The translations under genes were made by a program, and so were the position numbers. This document shows, piece by piece, positions 38,302 through 46,728 of a stretch of DNA of 64,000 bases; position 1 is the first letter of the stretch, and each line of letters begins with the position of its first letter. The stretch spans positions 992,001 through 1,056,000 of the forward strand of contig CAWKNC010000002.1 in NCBI GenBank assembly GCA_963851045.1, read 5' to 3'. The DNA is from WHSW01 sp963851045. GTDB taxonomy: Bacteria; Actinomycetota; Thermoleophilia; Solirubrobacterales; 70-9. The notes beneath the pieces are model-generated. The model had not been told where the DNA came from, did not search any database, and was given only the letters and a program-made list of their open reading frames with translations.

Positions 38302-38675
38302 CGAACCGAGACGAGATCCACAACGAACACGAGCGTCTCATCGGGCTTGATCGCGGCCCCGGCGCCGCGCTTGCCGTATCCCAGCATCGGCGGGATCGTG
38401 ATCCGCCGCCGGCCGCCGACCTTCATTCCAGCGACGCCCTGGTCCCAGCCCTGGATGACCTGGCCCTTGCCGAGACCGAACTTGAAGGTGTCGCCGCGGT
38501 CCCAGGAGGCGTCGAACTGCTGCCCGTCGCTCCAGGCCACCCCGACGTAGTGGACCTCGACGGTGTTGCCCGAGGAAGCCTCGTCGCCGTCGCCGATTTC
38601 GATGTCCTCGAGCTCGAGTTGATAGGAGGGGTCGCCCTCGGGGACTTCGACGACCGGCTTTTCGGTTGCTGCCAT
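38298..38675 (-). CDS. FKBP-type peptidyl-prolyl cis-trans isomerase
   Basis: This 125-residue cytosolic folding catalyst shows VEVHYVGVAWSDGQQFDASW, GQVIQGWDQGVAGMKVGGRR and PPMLGYGKRGAGAAIKPDET with the final FVVDLV strand, the complete FKBP fold. No signal peptide is present. The start at 38675 (MAATEKPVVE) is favoured by a TACGTT hexamer 6 nt upstream on the minus strand. An alternative ATG at 38711 adds 12 residues. Confidence 0.94.
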   Translation of the reverse strand: MAATEKPVVEVPEGDPSYQLELEDIEIGDGDEASSGNTVEVHYVGVAWSDGQQFDASWDRGDTFKFGLGKGQVIQGWDQGVAGMKVGGRRRITIPPMLGYGKRGAGAAIKPDETLVFVVDLVSVR

Positions 38676-38681
38676 CGAGGC

Positions 38682-38687
38682 AACGTA
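38682..38687 (-). promoter_or_regulatory. Putative leaderless -10 (TACGTT) of the FKBP-cupin operon
   Basis: TACGTT on the minus strand ends 6 nt before the ATG at 38675. Confidence 0.4.
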
Positions 38688-38751
38688 GCGTGAACCCGCA
38701 GCTCTTTGCATGAGCTACGGCTCGCGGGGCCACCGGGCTCCCGCGGCCGGT

Positions 38752-38757
38752 TAGCCT
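38752..38757 (+). promoter_or_regulatory. Putative leaderless -10 (TAGCCT)
   Basis: TAGCCT ends 7 nt before the ATG at 38765, upstream of a small gene and hisF. No ribosome-binding site is present. Confidence 0.4.
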
Positions 38758-38764
38758 CACTGTC

Positions 38765-39013
38765 ATGTTCTGGATCCGGGTACTGGCGATCGCTCAGATC
38801 GCGCTGCTGGCGCGCCATCACGCCGGGCTGCTCGAAGCTGATGAGCGCTCACGCCTGGCTCGCCTGGTCGCGAAATCCCGCGGCAGGCCGGGGCGAAACC
38901 TCACCGCCAACGAGCGCGAAGAGATGCTCCGCATTGCCCAGAAGCTCGAACCGGGTGCTTTCGCGCACGGCGTCTGGGGTGCGGCGCGCGGGCGCCTGCG
39001 GGGCAAGCGCTGA
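38765..39013 (+). CDS. Small basic protein with N-terminal hydrophobic helix, function unknown
   Basis: This 82-residue protein begins MFWIRVLAIAQIALLARHHA, a short hydrophobic helix. A basic helical region follows (ERSRLARLVAKSRGRPG; TANEREEMLRIAQKLEPG), then an Arg-rich end. It is 7 bp upstream of hisF and so probably co-transcribed. No family recognised. Confidence 0.65.
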   Translation: MFWIRVLAIAQIALLARHHAGLLEADERSRLARLVAKSRGRPGRNLTANEREEMLRIAQKLEPGAFAHGVWGAARGRLRGKR

Positions 39014-39020
39014 GGCGGCG

Positions 39021-39779
39021 ATGGCGCTGAAGCGGGTGATCCCGTGCCTCGACGTCGACGCCGGGCGCGTTGTGAAGGGCACCAACTTCGTCGGCCTGCG
39101 CGATGCCGGCGATCCGGTCGAACTAGCCGCGCGCTATGACGCCGAGGGCGCCGACGAGCTGGTCTTCCTCGACATCACCGCGTCGCACGAGAAGCGCGAC
39201 ACGATCACCGAGCTCGCCCGGCGTACCGCCAACGAGGTCTTCATCCCGTTCACGATTGGCGGCGGGATCCGTTCGGTCGAGGACGCCCAGGCTGTGCTCG
39301 ACGCCGGCGCCGACAAGGTCGCGGTCAACTCTTCCGCCCTTGCCCGGCCCGATCTCATCTCTGAGCTCGCGGTCGTCTTCGGCTCACAGTGCGTGGTGAT
39401 CGCAATCGATGCCAAGCAGCGTGGCGGGAGCTACGACGTCTTCGTCAACGGTGGCCGTAGCCAGGTGGCTGGGCGCGAGGCGGTGGCCTGGGCTCGGGAG
39501 GCGACCGAGCGCGGCGCGGGAGAGGTGCTGCTGACGAGCATGGATCGCGACGGGACCACCGACGGCTACGACCTGGAGCTGACGCGCGCGGTTGCCGAGG
39601 CGGTGGGGGTGCCGGTGATCGCGTCCGGAGGCGTCGGCGAACTGGAGCACCTCGTGGAGGGAGTCACCGAGGGCGGTGCCGACGCGGTCCTCGCCGCGTC
39701 GATCTTTCACTACGGCAGGTACTCGATCACCGAGGCGAAGGCCGCGATGTTGGAGGCCGGAATCCCAGTCCGCGCCTAG
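39021..39779 (+). CDS. hisF: Imidazole glycerol phosphate synthase, cyclase subunit
   Basis: HisF joins PRFAR and ammonia to form IGP and AICAR, together with HisH. The 252-residue TIM barrel has the catalytic aspartates in IPCLDVDAGRVVKG and VVIAIDAKQ, FTIGGGIRSVEDA and the phosphate loops LLTSMDRDGT and IASGGVG. ATG at 39021. It is separated from hisA by the opposing cupin/FKBP pair. hisC, hisE and hisI are not in the window. Confidence 0.96.
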   Translation: MALKRVIPCLDVDAGRVVKGTNFVGLRDAGDPVELAARYDAEGADELVFLDITASHEKRDTITELARRTANEVFIPFTIGGGIRSVEDAQAVLDAGADKVAVNSSALARPDLISELAVVFGSQCVVIAIDAKQRGGSYDVFVNGGRSQVAGREAVAWAREATERGAGEVLLTSMDRDGTTDGYDLELTRAVAEAVGVPVIASGGVGELEHLVEGVTEGGADAVLAASIFHYGRYSITEAKAAMLEAGIPVRA

Positions 39780-41230
39780 TCGCGCTTGTTGTCGCGTCCA
39801 GACGCCCGGTGGGCCTCGCGCTGGCGCTCGCGCTTGGCTTCCTTCGCGGCCTCCTGGCGCTTGCGCTTGGCTCGGTGCGCCGCCTCCTGGCGCTTGCGCT
39901 TCGCCCGTCGGCGCTCCGCCGCGCTGCGCTGTTCTGCGGCCGTCTCGTGCTCGAAAGCGCGAATTCCGCTGGCGCCGGTCAGGTACATGCGATGGCCGTC
40001 GGAGACGACCGGGCTGTACTCGCCAAGCTCGGACTCGAAGACCTCCTTGCCCGTCTTGACGTTGAAGCCGTAGGTTCCGACGTTGGGCCCGAGGCCGGCG
40101 ACGTAGACGGTCTCGCCGAGCACGGTCGCGGCGCCGAGGATGACGCCGCGGATGCTCTCCTGCCAGCGGACGTCACCCGTCTTTGCGTCGAGCGCGTAGA
40201 GGGTCTGGTCCTTCGAGCCGACGTAGACGGTGGGTTCGGTCTTCGGAGTGTCCGCGACCGCGGGTGCGGCGTAGACCCAGTCGCCCGTGGTGTGGCTCCA
40301 GACCAGCTCACCGTTTGACTGATCGAAGCTGTAGACGCGGCTGTCGATGCTCCCTAGAAAGACTCGTCCGTATGCGACGGCGGGGGTCGAGTAGACCGGC
40401 CCTCCGCGCCCGAAGCTCGAGCCCTGCGTGCTCGACTGCCAGACGTACTGGCCGTTCGAGGCCTTGATCGCGAACACCTGCCCGGCGTAGTTGGCCCCGT
40501 AGAGGACGCCGTCGTCGAGAGCCATGCCACCCTTGACCGCGCCGTCGGTGTGCACCTGCCAGTCGACCTTGCCGGTCTTGCGGTCGAGCGCATATACGTC
40601 GCCGGACTCGCTGCCGACGATGACCCGCGAGCCAACGGCGATCGGCGAGGTCTCACTTCGCCCCGGCAGGGCAAAGCGCCACAACAGCTTGCCGTCCTTC
40701 GCGCGGAGTGCCAGCGCCTCACCCTCGTTGACGCCCGGCGCCTTCTGCAGGGTCACGGCGAAGACAACCCCGTGCGAATAGGCGGGCGAGGCCGCGCCGA
40801 GGCCGCCGATGTCCTTCTTCCATTCGATTTTGCCTTTGTCCGCGCTCAGGGCGTACAGCAGCGCATCCTTATCCTGGAAGTAGAGGCTCCCCTTTGCGAC
40901 CACCGGGGGGAACTCGAGGAGCTTGCCCGCGTTAAAGCTCCATTCGGAGGCGTCGTATGGAGGCTTGACGCGCTTGGTCGGCAGATACCGCGTGCGGCCG
41001 TCGTCGAAGCCGTAAAGCGGCCAGTCGACCGTCTTGATCGTCTCCTGGGGCTTGGGCTTTTCCTCCTCGACCTCGAGCTCACACGGGGCGGGACAGCTGA
41101 CGTCGGAGTCGCGCTTGAGCACGAAATAGGCGATCGCGGCAGCGCCAACGATCGTCGCCGCCGTTCCCCCGATCACGAGCACCCGCACGCGTGTGCTCCA
41201 CGAGGCCCAGATCTTTGCGAGCCAAGTCAT
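39776..41230 (-). CDS. PQQ-type beta-propeller protein, membrane-anchored
   Basis: This 484-residue protein has an N-terminal membrane helix (VLVIGGTAATIVGAAAIAYF), then a Cys pair (SCPAPCE), then a seven- to eight-bladed PQQ-like propeller with repeated motifs such as LYALSADKGKIEWK, VYALDRKTGKVDWQ and LYALDAKTGDVRWQ. The last 65 residues are a highly basic helical tail made of near-repeats of AKRKRQEAAHR. Without a dehydrogenase signature it is more likely a BamB-like or sensory scaffold than a PQQ enzyme. It overlaps hisF by 4 bp, convergently. Confidence 0.85.
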   Translation of the reverse strand: MTWLAKIWASWSTRVRVLVIGGTAATIVGAAAIAYFVLKRDSDVSCPAPCELEVEEEKPKPQETIKTVDWPLYGFDDGRTRYLPTKRVKPPYDASEWSFNAGKLLEFPPVVAKGSLYFQDKDALLYALSADKGKIEWKKDIGGLGAASPAYSHGVVFAVTLQKAPGVNEGEALALRAKDGKLLWRFALPGRSETSPIAVGSRVIVGSESGDVYALDRKTGKVDWQVHTDGAVKGGMALDDGVLYGANYAGQVFAIKASNGQYVWQSSTQGSSFGRGGPVYSTPAVAYGRVFLGSIDSRVYSFDQSNGELVWSHTTGDWVYAAPAVADTPKTEPTVYVGSKDQTLYALDAKTGDVRWQESIRGVILGAATVLGETVYVAGLGPNVGTYGFNVKTGKEVFESELGEYSPVVSDGHRMYLTGASGIRAFEHETAAEQRSAAERRRAKRKRQEAAHRAKRKRQEAAKEAKRERQREAHRASGRDNKRD

Positions 41231-41260
41231 CCGCGAAGGCCGTCATCGTACGCAAGCCGC

Positions 41261-42406
41261 TTGTCGACCCCGCCGGATTTGACCACCACACGCCAAATAG
41301 ACGAGGGCGGCCTCGGTCCGAGGATCGAGGCCCTGCCTGGCTTTGCGGCTGTTGCCGACGCCGCCGGACCGGCCGGGGTAAACGCCTGGATCGTCGGCGG
41401 TGCGGTCCGCGACTCGCTGCTTGGCATGGCGGGCGGCGCCAACCTCGATGTGGTGGTCGACTGCGAGCCGCTCGTGCTTGCCGAGCGACTCGCCGGCGAT
41501 GTCCGCCACCACGAGCGCTTCAACACCGCAACGGTCTACCTCGCCGACGCCTCGGTCGACCTCGCGATGGCTCGCGCCGAGTCATATCCGCAGCCGGGCT
41601 CGCTCCCCGTCGTGCGCTCCGCCCCGCTCGAGGCTGACCTCGCCCGCCGTGACTTCACCGTGAACACGCTCGCTGTGGCGGTCGCCGACCCGGGGACCCT
41701 GATCGACAATCACGGCGGGCTTGCGGATCTCGGCGACGGGATCCTGCGCGTTCTTCACGATCGCTCCTTTATCGACGATCCGACACGGGCATTGCGCGCC
41801 GCGAGATACGCCGCGCGCCTCGATCTGGAACTCGAGCCGACCACGTTGGAGCTTGTGCTCAATGCGGACTTCAGCACGGTTTCGGCTGACCGAGTCGACA
41901 ACGAGCTCGAGCGGCTCGCGGCCGAGACGCGGCCGGAGCACGGGCTCGCCCTGCTCGCGGATTGGGGTCTGGTGGCCGTCGCGACCGCCGAGATGCGTGC
42001 GTTCGGTGCGGCTGCGGCGCTGGCGACAGAACCGCGCTGGCGAGGCTCGGCGGACCTCGGCCGACTGCTGATCGAACTCGTCCGTGGCGATCTCGCCGCC
42101 CGGGCAACCGCGCTCGCAGCGCTTGACCCCGCCACAGCCTCGGCGGGAGTCGACCTCGCGGCGAACCGCTCGGGCGAGGAGCTGATGCTCGCTCGGGCCA
42201 TGGGTGGCGCGTGGCTCGACCGCTACGTCGATCAATGGCGCGATGTGCGCCTCGAGATCACCGGGGACGATCTTCTGGCCGCCGGGATCCCGCAGGGCCC
42301 CTCCATCGGTCACGGGCTGAAGGCCGCGTTGCGGGCGAGACTCGACGGCGATGCGTCGTCGCGCGAGGACGAGCTTCGCATCGCGCTCGAAGTGGCGCGA
42401 GCCTGA
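41261..42406 (+). CDS. CCA tRNA nucleotidyltransferase / poly(A) polymerase family protein
   Basis: This class II nucleotidyltransferase-like protein has about 381 residues. It has the head-domain motif VGGAVRDSLLG, the neck motif RRDFTVNTLAVAV and the ERhxxE-type region DDPTRALRAARYAARLDLE. Where the catalytic DxD should follow the GG motif, the sequence reads ANLDVVVD, so the first aspartate appears to be Asn61. It may be inactive or altered in function. The start is uncertain: TTG at 41261 has a TACGCA hexamer 6 nt upstream, and TTG at 41279 is also possible. A much longer open frame upstream is antisense to the propeller gene. Confidence 0.82.
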   Translation: MSTPPDLTTTRQIDEGGLGPRIEALPGFAAVADAAGPAGVNAWIVGGAVRDSLLGMAGGANLDVVVDCEPLVLAERLAGDVRHHERFNTATVYLADASVDLAMARAESYPQPGSLPVVRSAPLEADLARRDFTVNTLAVAVADPGTLIDNHGGLADLGDGILRVLHDRSFIDDPTRALRAARYAARLDLELEPTTLELVLNADFSTVSADRVDNELERLAAETRPEHGLALLADWGLVAVATAEMRAFGAAAALATEPRWRGSADLGRLLIELVRGDLAARATALAALDPATASAGVDLAANRSGEELMLARAMGGAWLDRYVDQWRDVRLEITGDDLLAAGIPQGPSIGHGLKAALRARLDGDASSREDELRIALEVARA

Positions 42407-42430
42407 GGCGCGGATAGCCTCTGGCGGGAG

Positions 42431-43171
42431 ATGCGGTGGCAGGAGCGAGACGGGGTGCGCTGGCTCGAGGCTTCGATGCCGGGTGCGCGCGCGGCGTTCT
42501 CAGCGCGTGTCGGCGGCGTCAGCAGAGGTGCGTTCGAGTCGCTGAACGTCGGCCTGCTGACCGACGACGAGCCCGAGGCCGTCTTTTCCAACCGCGCGCG
42601 ACTCGCTGATGCGGTGGGCCGTGACGGCGCCGGGGTTCTCATGGGGCTTCAGGTTCACGGCTGCGAGCTTGCGCGGCGAGAGCGGCCTCCAGCGCCGAAT
42701 CCATTCCTCAAGCAGGTCCCCCAACTGGCCGAGGCAGATGGCCAGGTCACGGGCGAGCCGTCATTGACTCCGCTCGTGCAGGTCGCCGACTGCCTTCCGG
42801 TCGCGCTCGCTGGAGCAGACGGCGTGGCGATGCTTCATTGCGGTTGGCGCGGGCTTGCCGCCGGCATCGTCGAGCGCGGGGCGGAGGCGGTCGGCGCGCA
42901 CTCAGCGGCGGTCGGACCTGGGATCGGGGCCTGTTGTTATGAGGTTGGCGACGAGGTGCTCGATTCGTTTGCAGCGCTCGGTGACGGGATCGCCGACGGC
43001 CGAATGCTCGATCTGGCGGAGGTCGCACGGCGGCTGCTCGACCGCGCTGGGGTCGGGTCGATCGATGCGGCCGGGTTGTGCACGAGTTGCGAGCCGGAGC
43101 TGTTCTTCTCGCACCGGCGCGATCAGGGCCGCACCGGGCGGCAGGCGGGACTGGTCTGGATCGATGCCTGA
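42431..43171 (+). CDS. pgeF: Purine nucleoside phosphorylase / peptidoglycan editing factor (YfiH, DUF152)
   Basis: This 246-residue copper/zinc-dependent multi-copper-polyphenol-oxidase-like protein belongs to a family with reported purine nucleoside phosphorylase and cell-wall editing roles. Motifs are VADCLPVALAG, LHCGWRGLAAG with the metal histidine and cysteine, GPGIGACCYEVG and FFSHRRDQGRTGRQ. GGGAG at about 42426 precedes the ATG. The cluster pgeF-yggS-sepF is widely conserved in Gram-positive bacteria. Confidence 0.93.
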   Translation: MRWQERDGVRWLEASMPGARAAFSARVGGVSRGAFESLNVGLLTDDEPEAVFSNRARLADAVGRDGAGVLMGLQVHGCELARRERPPAPNPFLKQVPQLAEADGQVTGEPSLTPLVQVADCLPVALAGADGVAMLHCGWRGLAAGIVERGAEAVGAHSAAVGPGIGACCYEVGDEVLDSFAALGDGIADGRMLDLAEVARRLLDRAGVGSIDAAGLCTSCEPELFFSHRRDQGRTGRQAGLVWIDA

Positions 43172-43797
43172 GCCGATTCGTGACATCGACCCCGAGGTCG
43201 TCCGCGCGAACCTCGAGCGTGTTCGCGAGCGCTGCGGTGCCCGATGTCGAGATCCTGGCCGCGACCAAATACGTGGTCGCCGAGGAGATGGCAACGTTGG
43301 CTGAGGCCGGGATTTCGCTCGTTGGCGAGAACCGTTTGCAGGATCTCGAGGCCAAGCATGAGAGCTTCGGTGAGAGCTTCACCTGGGACTTCATCGGCAA
43401 CGTCCAGAGCCGCAAGCTGCGCCGGATCCTGCCGCTGGTGCGGCTGATCCACTCGGTGGCAACGGACTCGGTTCTCGAGCAGCTCGAGCGCCACGGCGGT
43501 TCGGATACCGAGGTGCTGGTGGAGGTGAACGTCAGCGGTGAGGCGGGCAAGGGTGGGGTGGAGCCAGAGGCGCTCGATGAGTTCATCGCGCGCTGTCCAG
43601 TGCGGGTTTGCGGGCTGATGACGATGCCGCCGTTCACCGAGGATCCCGAGGCCTCGCGTCCGTTCTTCGCGCGACTCGCTGAGCTTGCGAGCGAGCGCGG
43701 TCTCGAGCGTCTCTCGATGGGAACCAGCCAGGACTGGCAGGTCGCGGTTGACGAGGGCGCGACCATCATCCGGCTCGGAACGTCGCTCTACCGATAA
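43164..43797 (+). pseudogene. yggS: YggS/PROSC family PLP-homeostasis protein, apparently frameshifted
   Basis: YggS is a single-domain PLP-binding protein (alanine-racemase barrel) that maintains PLP and amino-acid balance. The expected N-terminus PEPIRDIDPEVVRANLERV reads from ATG at 43164 (which overlaps the pgeF end). The rest, starting VPDVEILAATKYVVAEEM with the PLP lysine and continuing to LSMGTSQDWQVAVDEG, is in the +1 frame. The switch falls at about 43233-43240; deleting one base there restores one frame. There is no obvious slippery site. It may be a sequencing error, a recent mutation, or an intact shorter protein starting at GTG 43180 or 43237. Confidence 0.8.
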
Positions 43798-43877
43798 ACC
43801 GCCTGCACGCCGGGCAGTTCGTTGCTACATAATCCCGGTAAAGGAATCCCGCGACAGGACGCGAATCCCGCAGCCGT

Positions 43878-44426
43878 ATGGCACTCCGAGACACCTGGCA
43901 CCGCGCGCTCGTCTACTTCGGCCTCGCCGAGGACCCCGACTACCAAGAGCACGACGTCTACGAGCCCGACACGATTCCGCACGGACAGGTCTATGAGGGT
44001 GGAGCGGCGCCGCGTTCGGCCACCGTCAGTCGAATCTCCGAGCGCCGCAGCCGCCGCGACGAGATCGACGACATCTTCGCCGACGAGGACCCGCCGCGCC
44101 GGCGGGCGGCCCCGGCCCCGCTGCAGCCGGTCGGCAACGGTGGCGCCAACGTGCAGGTCCATCTCGTGACCCCAGGAAGCTTCAACGACGCCCAGGAGGT
44201 CGCGGACCACTTCAAGGACGCTGTCCCGGTGATCCTCAACCTCCAGACGACCGACGGTGAGCTGGCCAAGCGGCTGATCGACTTCGCCTCGGGACTCACG
44301 TACGCGCTCGAGGGCGGCATGCAGAAGATCGCCGAGAAGACCTTTCTCCTGACCCCGCGCAACGTCGAGGTATCCGCCGAAGAGAAGGCACGCCTCGTCG
44401 AAAAGGGCTTCTTCAACCAAAGCTAG
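43878..44426 (+). CDS. sepF: Cell division protein SepF
   Basis: SepF anchors FtsZ filaments to the membrane in Gram-positive bacteria. The 182-residue protein starts with the amphipathic membrane-targeting helix (MALRDTWHRALVYFGL), then an acidic/Arg-rich linker, then the SepF core VQVHLVTPGSFNDAQEVADH with LNLQTTDGELAKRLIDFASG and FLLTPRNVEVSAEEK. It lies between yggS and proC in the standard order. Confidence 0.95.
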   Translation: MALRDTWHRALVYFGLAEDPDYQEHDVYEPDTIPHGQVYEGGAAPRSATVSRISERRSRRDEIDDIFADEDPPRRRAAPAPLQPVGNGGANVQVHLVTPGSFNDAQEVADHFKDAVPVILNLQTTDGELAKRLIDFASGLTYALEGGMQKIAEKTFLLTPRNVEVSAEEKARLVEKGFFNQS

Positions 44427-44470
44427 GACCCGCCCGCGGGTGCTCGGCTTCGCGTCAGCTGCCGCGGGGC

Positions 44471-44476
44471 TACGCT
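44471..44476 (+). promoter_or_regulatory. Putative leaderless -10 of proC (TACGCT)
   Basis: TACGCT ends 6 nt before the ATG at 44483. The same hexamer is used in the same way before dxr. Confidence 0.5.
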
Positions 44477-44482
44477 GCGACC

Positions 44483-45253
44483 ATGATCCTTGGGTTCGCC
44501 GGCGCGGGAAACATGGCTGAGGCGCTCGCGCGTGGGTGGGCCGATGGCGAGCAGCGCCCCGACGCGATGCTGTTCTGCGATAACGGATCTGGCCGAGCGC
44601 AGAAGCTGGCCGAGCGAACCGGCGGAGAGGCCGTCGGCACGCTGAACGAGCTCGCGCTGCGCTCCGACGCCGTCCTGCTCGCGATTAAGCCGAACGCGCT
44701 CGAGATCGTGGCGGAGAAGCTCGACGGCGATTCGCGTGCGATCGCCTCGGTGCTTGGTGCGACGTCGATTGAGCGCCTGCGCGAGTTGTTTCCAGGCGTC
44801 CCCGTTCTGCGGACGATGCCCACCGTCGCAACCGAGATTGGCGCGGGCGTGATCTGTCATGCGCCGTTGACCGCGGAGGATGGGGAGGTGGGGGCGCGTC
44901 TGCTCAACCTCTTCGGCCAGCTCGGGCACATGGCAGAGGTTCCTGATCACCTAATGGATCAGGCGACGGCCGTGATGGGGTGCTCTCCGGCCTATCTCGC
45001 GGTCATCGTTCAAACCATGGCCGAGGCCGGGGCTGAGGAGGGTCTCGACCCCGATCAGGCGTACGAGCTGGTAATCGAGACGTTTGCCGGCACGATCGAA
45101 TTGCTGCGCCACTACGACCCGATTTCGGTTCGCGGCGCGGTCGCCTCGCCCGGGGGTAGCACCGAGGCAGGGCTTGAGGCACTGGCTGACGCTGGCGCCG
45201 CGGACGCCTTCCGGGCTGCGGTGCGCGCCTCGATGGCGCGGATGCGCGGATGA
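44483..45253 (+). CDS. proC: Pyrroline-5-carboxylate reductase
   Basis: The enzyme performs the last step of proline synthesis, NAD(P)H-dependent. The 256-residue protein has an N-terminal Rossmann motif GFAGAGNMAEALARGW, AIKPNALEIVAEKL, and the C-terminal ProC signature VRGAVASPGGSTEAGLEAL. It is followed by yggT with an ATGA overlap, so proC-yggT-lspA-rlu form one unit. Confidence 0.96.
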   Translation: MILGFAGAGNMAEALARGWADGEQRPDAMLFCDNGSGRAQKLAERTGGEAVGTLNELALRSDAVLLAIKPNALEIVAEKLDGDSRAIASVLGATSIERLRELFPGVPVLRTMPTVATEIGAGVICHAPLTAEDGEVGARLLNLFGQLGHMAEVPDHLMDQATAVMGCSPAYLAVIVQTMAEAGAEEGLDPDQAYELVIETFAGTIELLRHYDPISVRGAVASPGGSTEAGLEALADAGAADAFRAAVRASMARMRG

Positions 45254-45552
45254 CGACCGTCGCGGCCTTCACCCGTGACGACGTTGCCGGTTACATCAGC
45301 GCGCTCGTCTTCGTCTATCTGATCCTGATCATTCTCAACATCGCGCTGAGCTGGATTCAGATGTTCCGCCCGATTCCGTACAACCTCACCCTCAGAGCTG
45401 TGACCGGGTTCATCACCGAGAGCACCGATCCGTATCTGGCTGTCTTCCGGCGCTGGATCCCGAGCATCGGACCAATCGACATCAGCCCGATCCTCGCGAT
45501 CCTGACGCTCACGATCGTCGGGCGGATCGTCACCGGCCTCATAAGCGGGTGA
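45250..45552 (+). CDS. YggT family membrane protein
   Basis: This 100-residue protein has two hydrophobic segments around the conserved loop SWIQMFRP...ESTDPYLAVFRRWIPSI, the YggT (YlmG) pattern. Family members are linked to cell division and osmotic or potassium homeostasis. It overlaps proC and lspA by 4 bp on each side. Confidence 0.9.
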   Translation: MTTVAAFTRDDVAGYISALVFVYLILIILNIALSWIQMFRPIPYNLTLRAVTGFITESTDPYLAVFRRWIPSIGPIDISPILAILTLTIVGRIVTGLISG

Positions 45553-46052
45553 CGAGCACGCGCACCAGTCCGAGCCCGCGGCCGTGGCTGTGGATGCTCC
45601 TGGTCGGCCTCATCGTCCTCGCGATCGACCAGGCGACGAAGGCGGCGGTCGTGTCGTCGCTTGTGCTCGGCGAGAGCCGCGACCTCGCCGTGGGATTCGA
45701 CCTCACCCGGGTCACGAACAGCGGCATCGCCTTCGGCTTGCTTGACGAGGGCAGCGACGCGCTTGTCCTGGTGATCACCGGCGTGGCCCTGCTCGTCGTG
45801 ATCGGTTGGTTTGCGGTCGATGGGTCGCGGCCGTGGCTGTGGCTCGGCGTCGGGCTCCTGGTTGGTGGCGCGGTCGGCAACCTTGTCGATCGCGTGCGCG
45901 TCGGCTCCGTAACGGATTTCATCGACCCACCCGTCTGGCCGGCCTTCAACTTTGCGGACGTGGCGATCACGTTCGGGGTGGCCGTGGTCGTGCTCTCGGC
46001 GTTCGGGGAGGCGCCGGAGCCCGAACCCGAGCCGCCCGGTCACCCCTCCTAA
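45549..46052 (+). CDS. lspA: Lipoprotein signal peptidase (signal peptidase II)
   Basis: This membrane aspartic peptidase cleaves prolipoprotein signal peptides. The 167-residue protein has four membrane segments. The catalytic aspartates are in GNLVDRVRVGSVTDFID and FNFADVAITFG, with VTNSGIAFGLL upstream. Start is GTG at 45549 (GTGA overlap). The C-terminus is Pro/Glu-rich. Its products include the lipoproteins at 22131 and 22722. Confidence 0.95.
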   Translation: MTSTRTSPSPRPWLWMLLVGLIVLAIDQATKAAVVSSLVLGESRDLAVGFDLTRVTNSGIAFGLLDEGSDALVLVITGVALLVVIGWFAVDGSRPWLWLGVGLLVGGAVGNLVDRVRVGSVTDFIDPPVWPAFNFADVAITFGVAVVVLSAFGEAPEPEPEPPGHPS

Positions 46053-46053
46053 C

Positions 46054-46728
46054 GTGAGCCTGAAACCGCGGATCGTCTTTTCCGACGACCGCCTCGCGGT
46101 TATCGACAAGCCCGCAGGTCTGGTTGTCCATCCGGCACCGGGACATCGGGGGGAGACACTCGTCAGCGTCCTCGGCGAGCTGCTCGCCGGCGGCGAGAGC
46201 GAGCGACCGGGGATCGTTCACCGGCTCGATCGCGATACTTCCGGGCTGATGCTCGTCGCGCGCGACGACGAGGCGCATCGCAGGCTCGCGGCGATGATCA
46301 AGCGCCACGATGTTGAGCGCACGTACCTGGCGCTCGTGAGAGGCGCTCTGCGCTCACGAACCGGCACCATCGACGCGCCGCTGGGGCGCGACCATCGCGC
46401 ACCCGAAAAGCGCGCCGTTCGCGGCCGGGGGGCACGCCCGGCTCGCACCCACTTCACCGCGCTCGAGGTGCTTCCGTCCGACACCCTGGTCGAGGCCCGC
46501 CTCGAAACCGGGCGCACCCACCAGATCCGTGCCCACTTCGCCGCGATTGGCCATCCAATAGCCGGAGATGATCGCTACGGCGGGGGCGAGCGCCATGGCC
46601 TCAAGCGCCAGTTTCTTCACAGCGCGCGGCTTGGCCTCACCCATCCGTTCAGCGACGAGAGGCTCGAGTACGAGTCCGAGCTGCCCGGGGATTTGGCGGC
46701 AGCCCTCACGCGGGCTCGCTCCGGCTAG
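46054..46728 (+). CDS. RluA-family rRNA pseudouridine synthase without S4 domain
   Basis: This 224-residue protein covers only the catalytic domain. The catalytic aspartate is in HRLDRDTSGLMLVAR, and ETGRTHQIRAHFAAIGHPI follows. RluD-type enzymes usually carry an N-terminal S4 domain of about 60 residues; here GTG at 46054 starts directly at the catalytic domain (LKPRIVFSDDRLAVIDKPAG), and the region upstream belongs to lspA. The site specificity (RluA, RluC or RluD type) is therefore open. It converges with the GlxA-type gene (4-bp overlap). Confidence 0.9.
   Translation: MSLKPRIVFSDDRLAVIDKPAGLVVHPAPGHRGETLVSVLGELLAGGESERPGIVHRLDRDTSGLMLVARDDEAHRRLAAMIKRHDVERTYLALVRGALRSRTGTIDAPLGRDHRAPEKRAVRGRGARPARTHFTALEVLPSDTLVEARLETGRTHQIRAHFAAIGHPIAGDDRYGGGERHGLKRQFLHSARLGLTHPFSDERLEYESELPGDLAAALTRARSG

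Noticed and set aside
40550..42406. 618-codon frame extending the CCA-transferase relative upstream
   Set aside because: The first 237 codons are antisense to the propeller gene and carry no domain.
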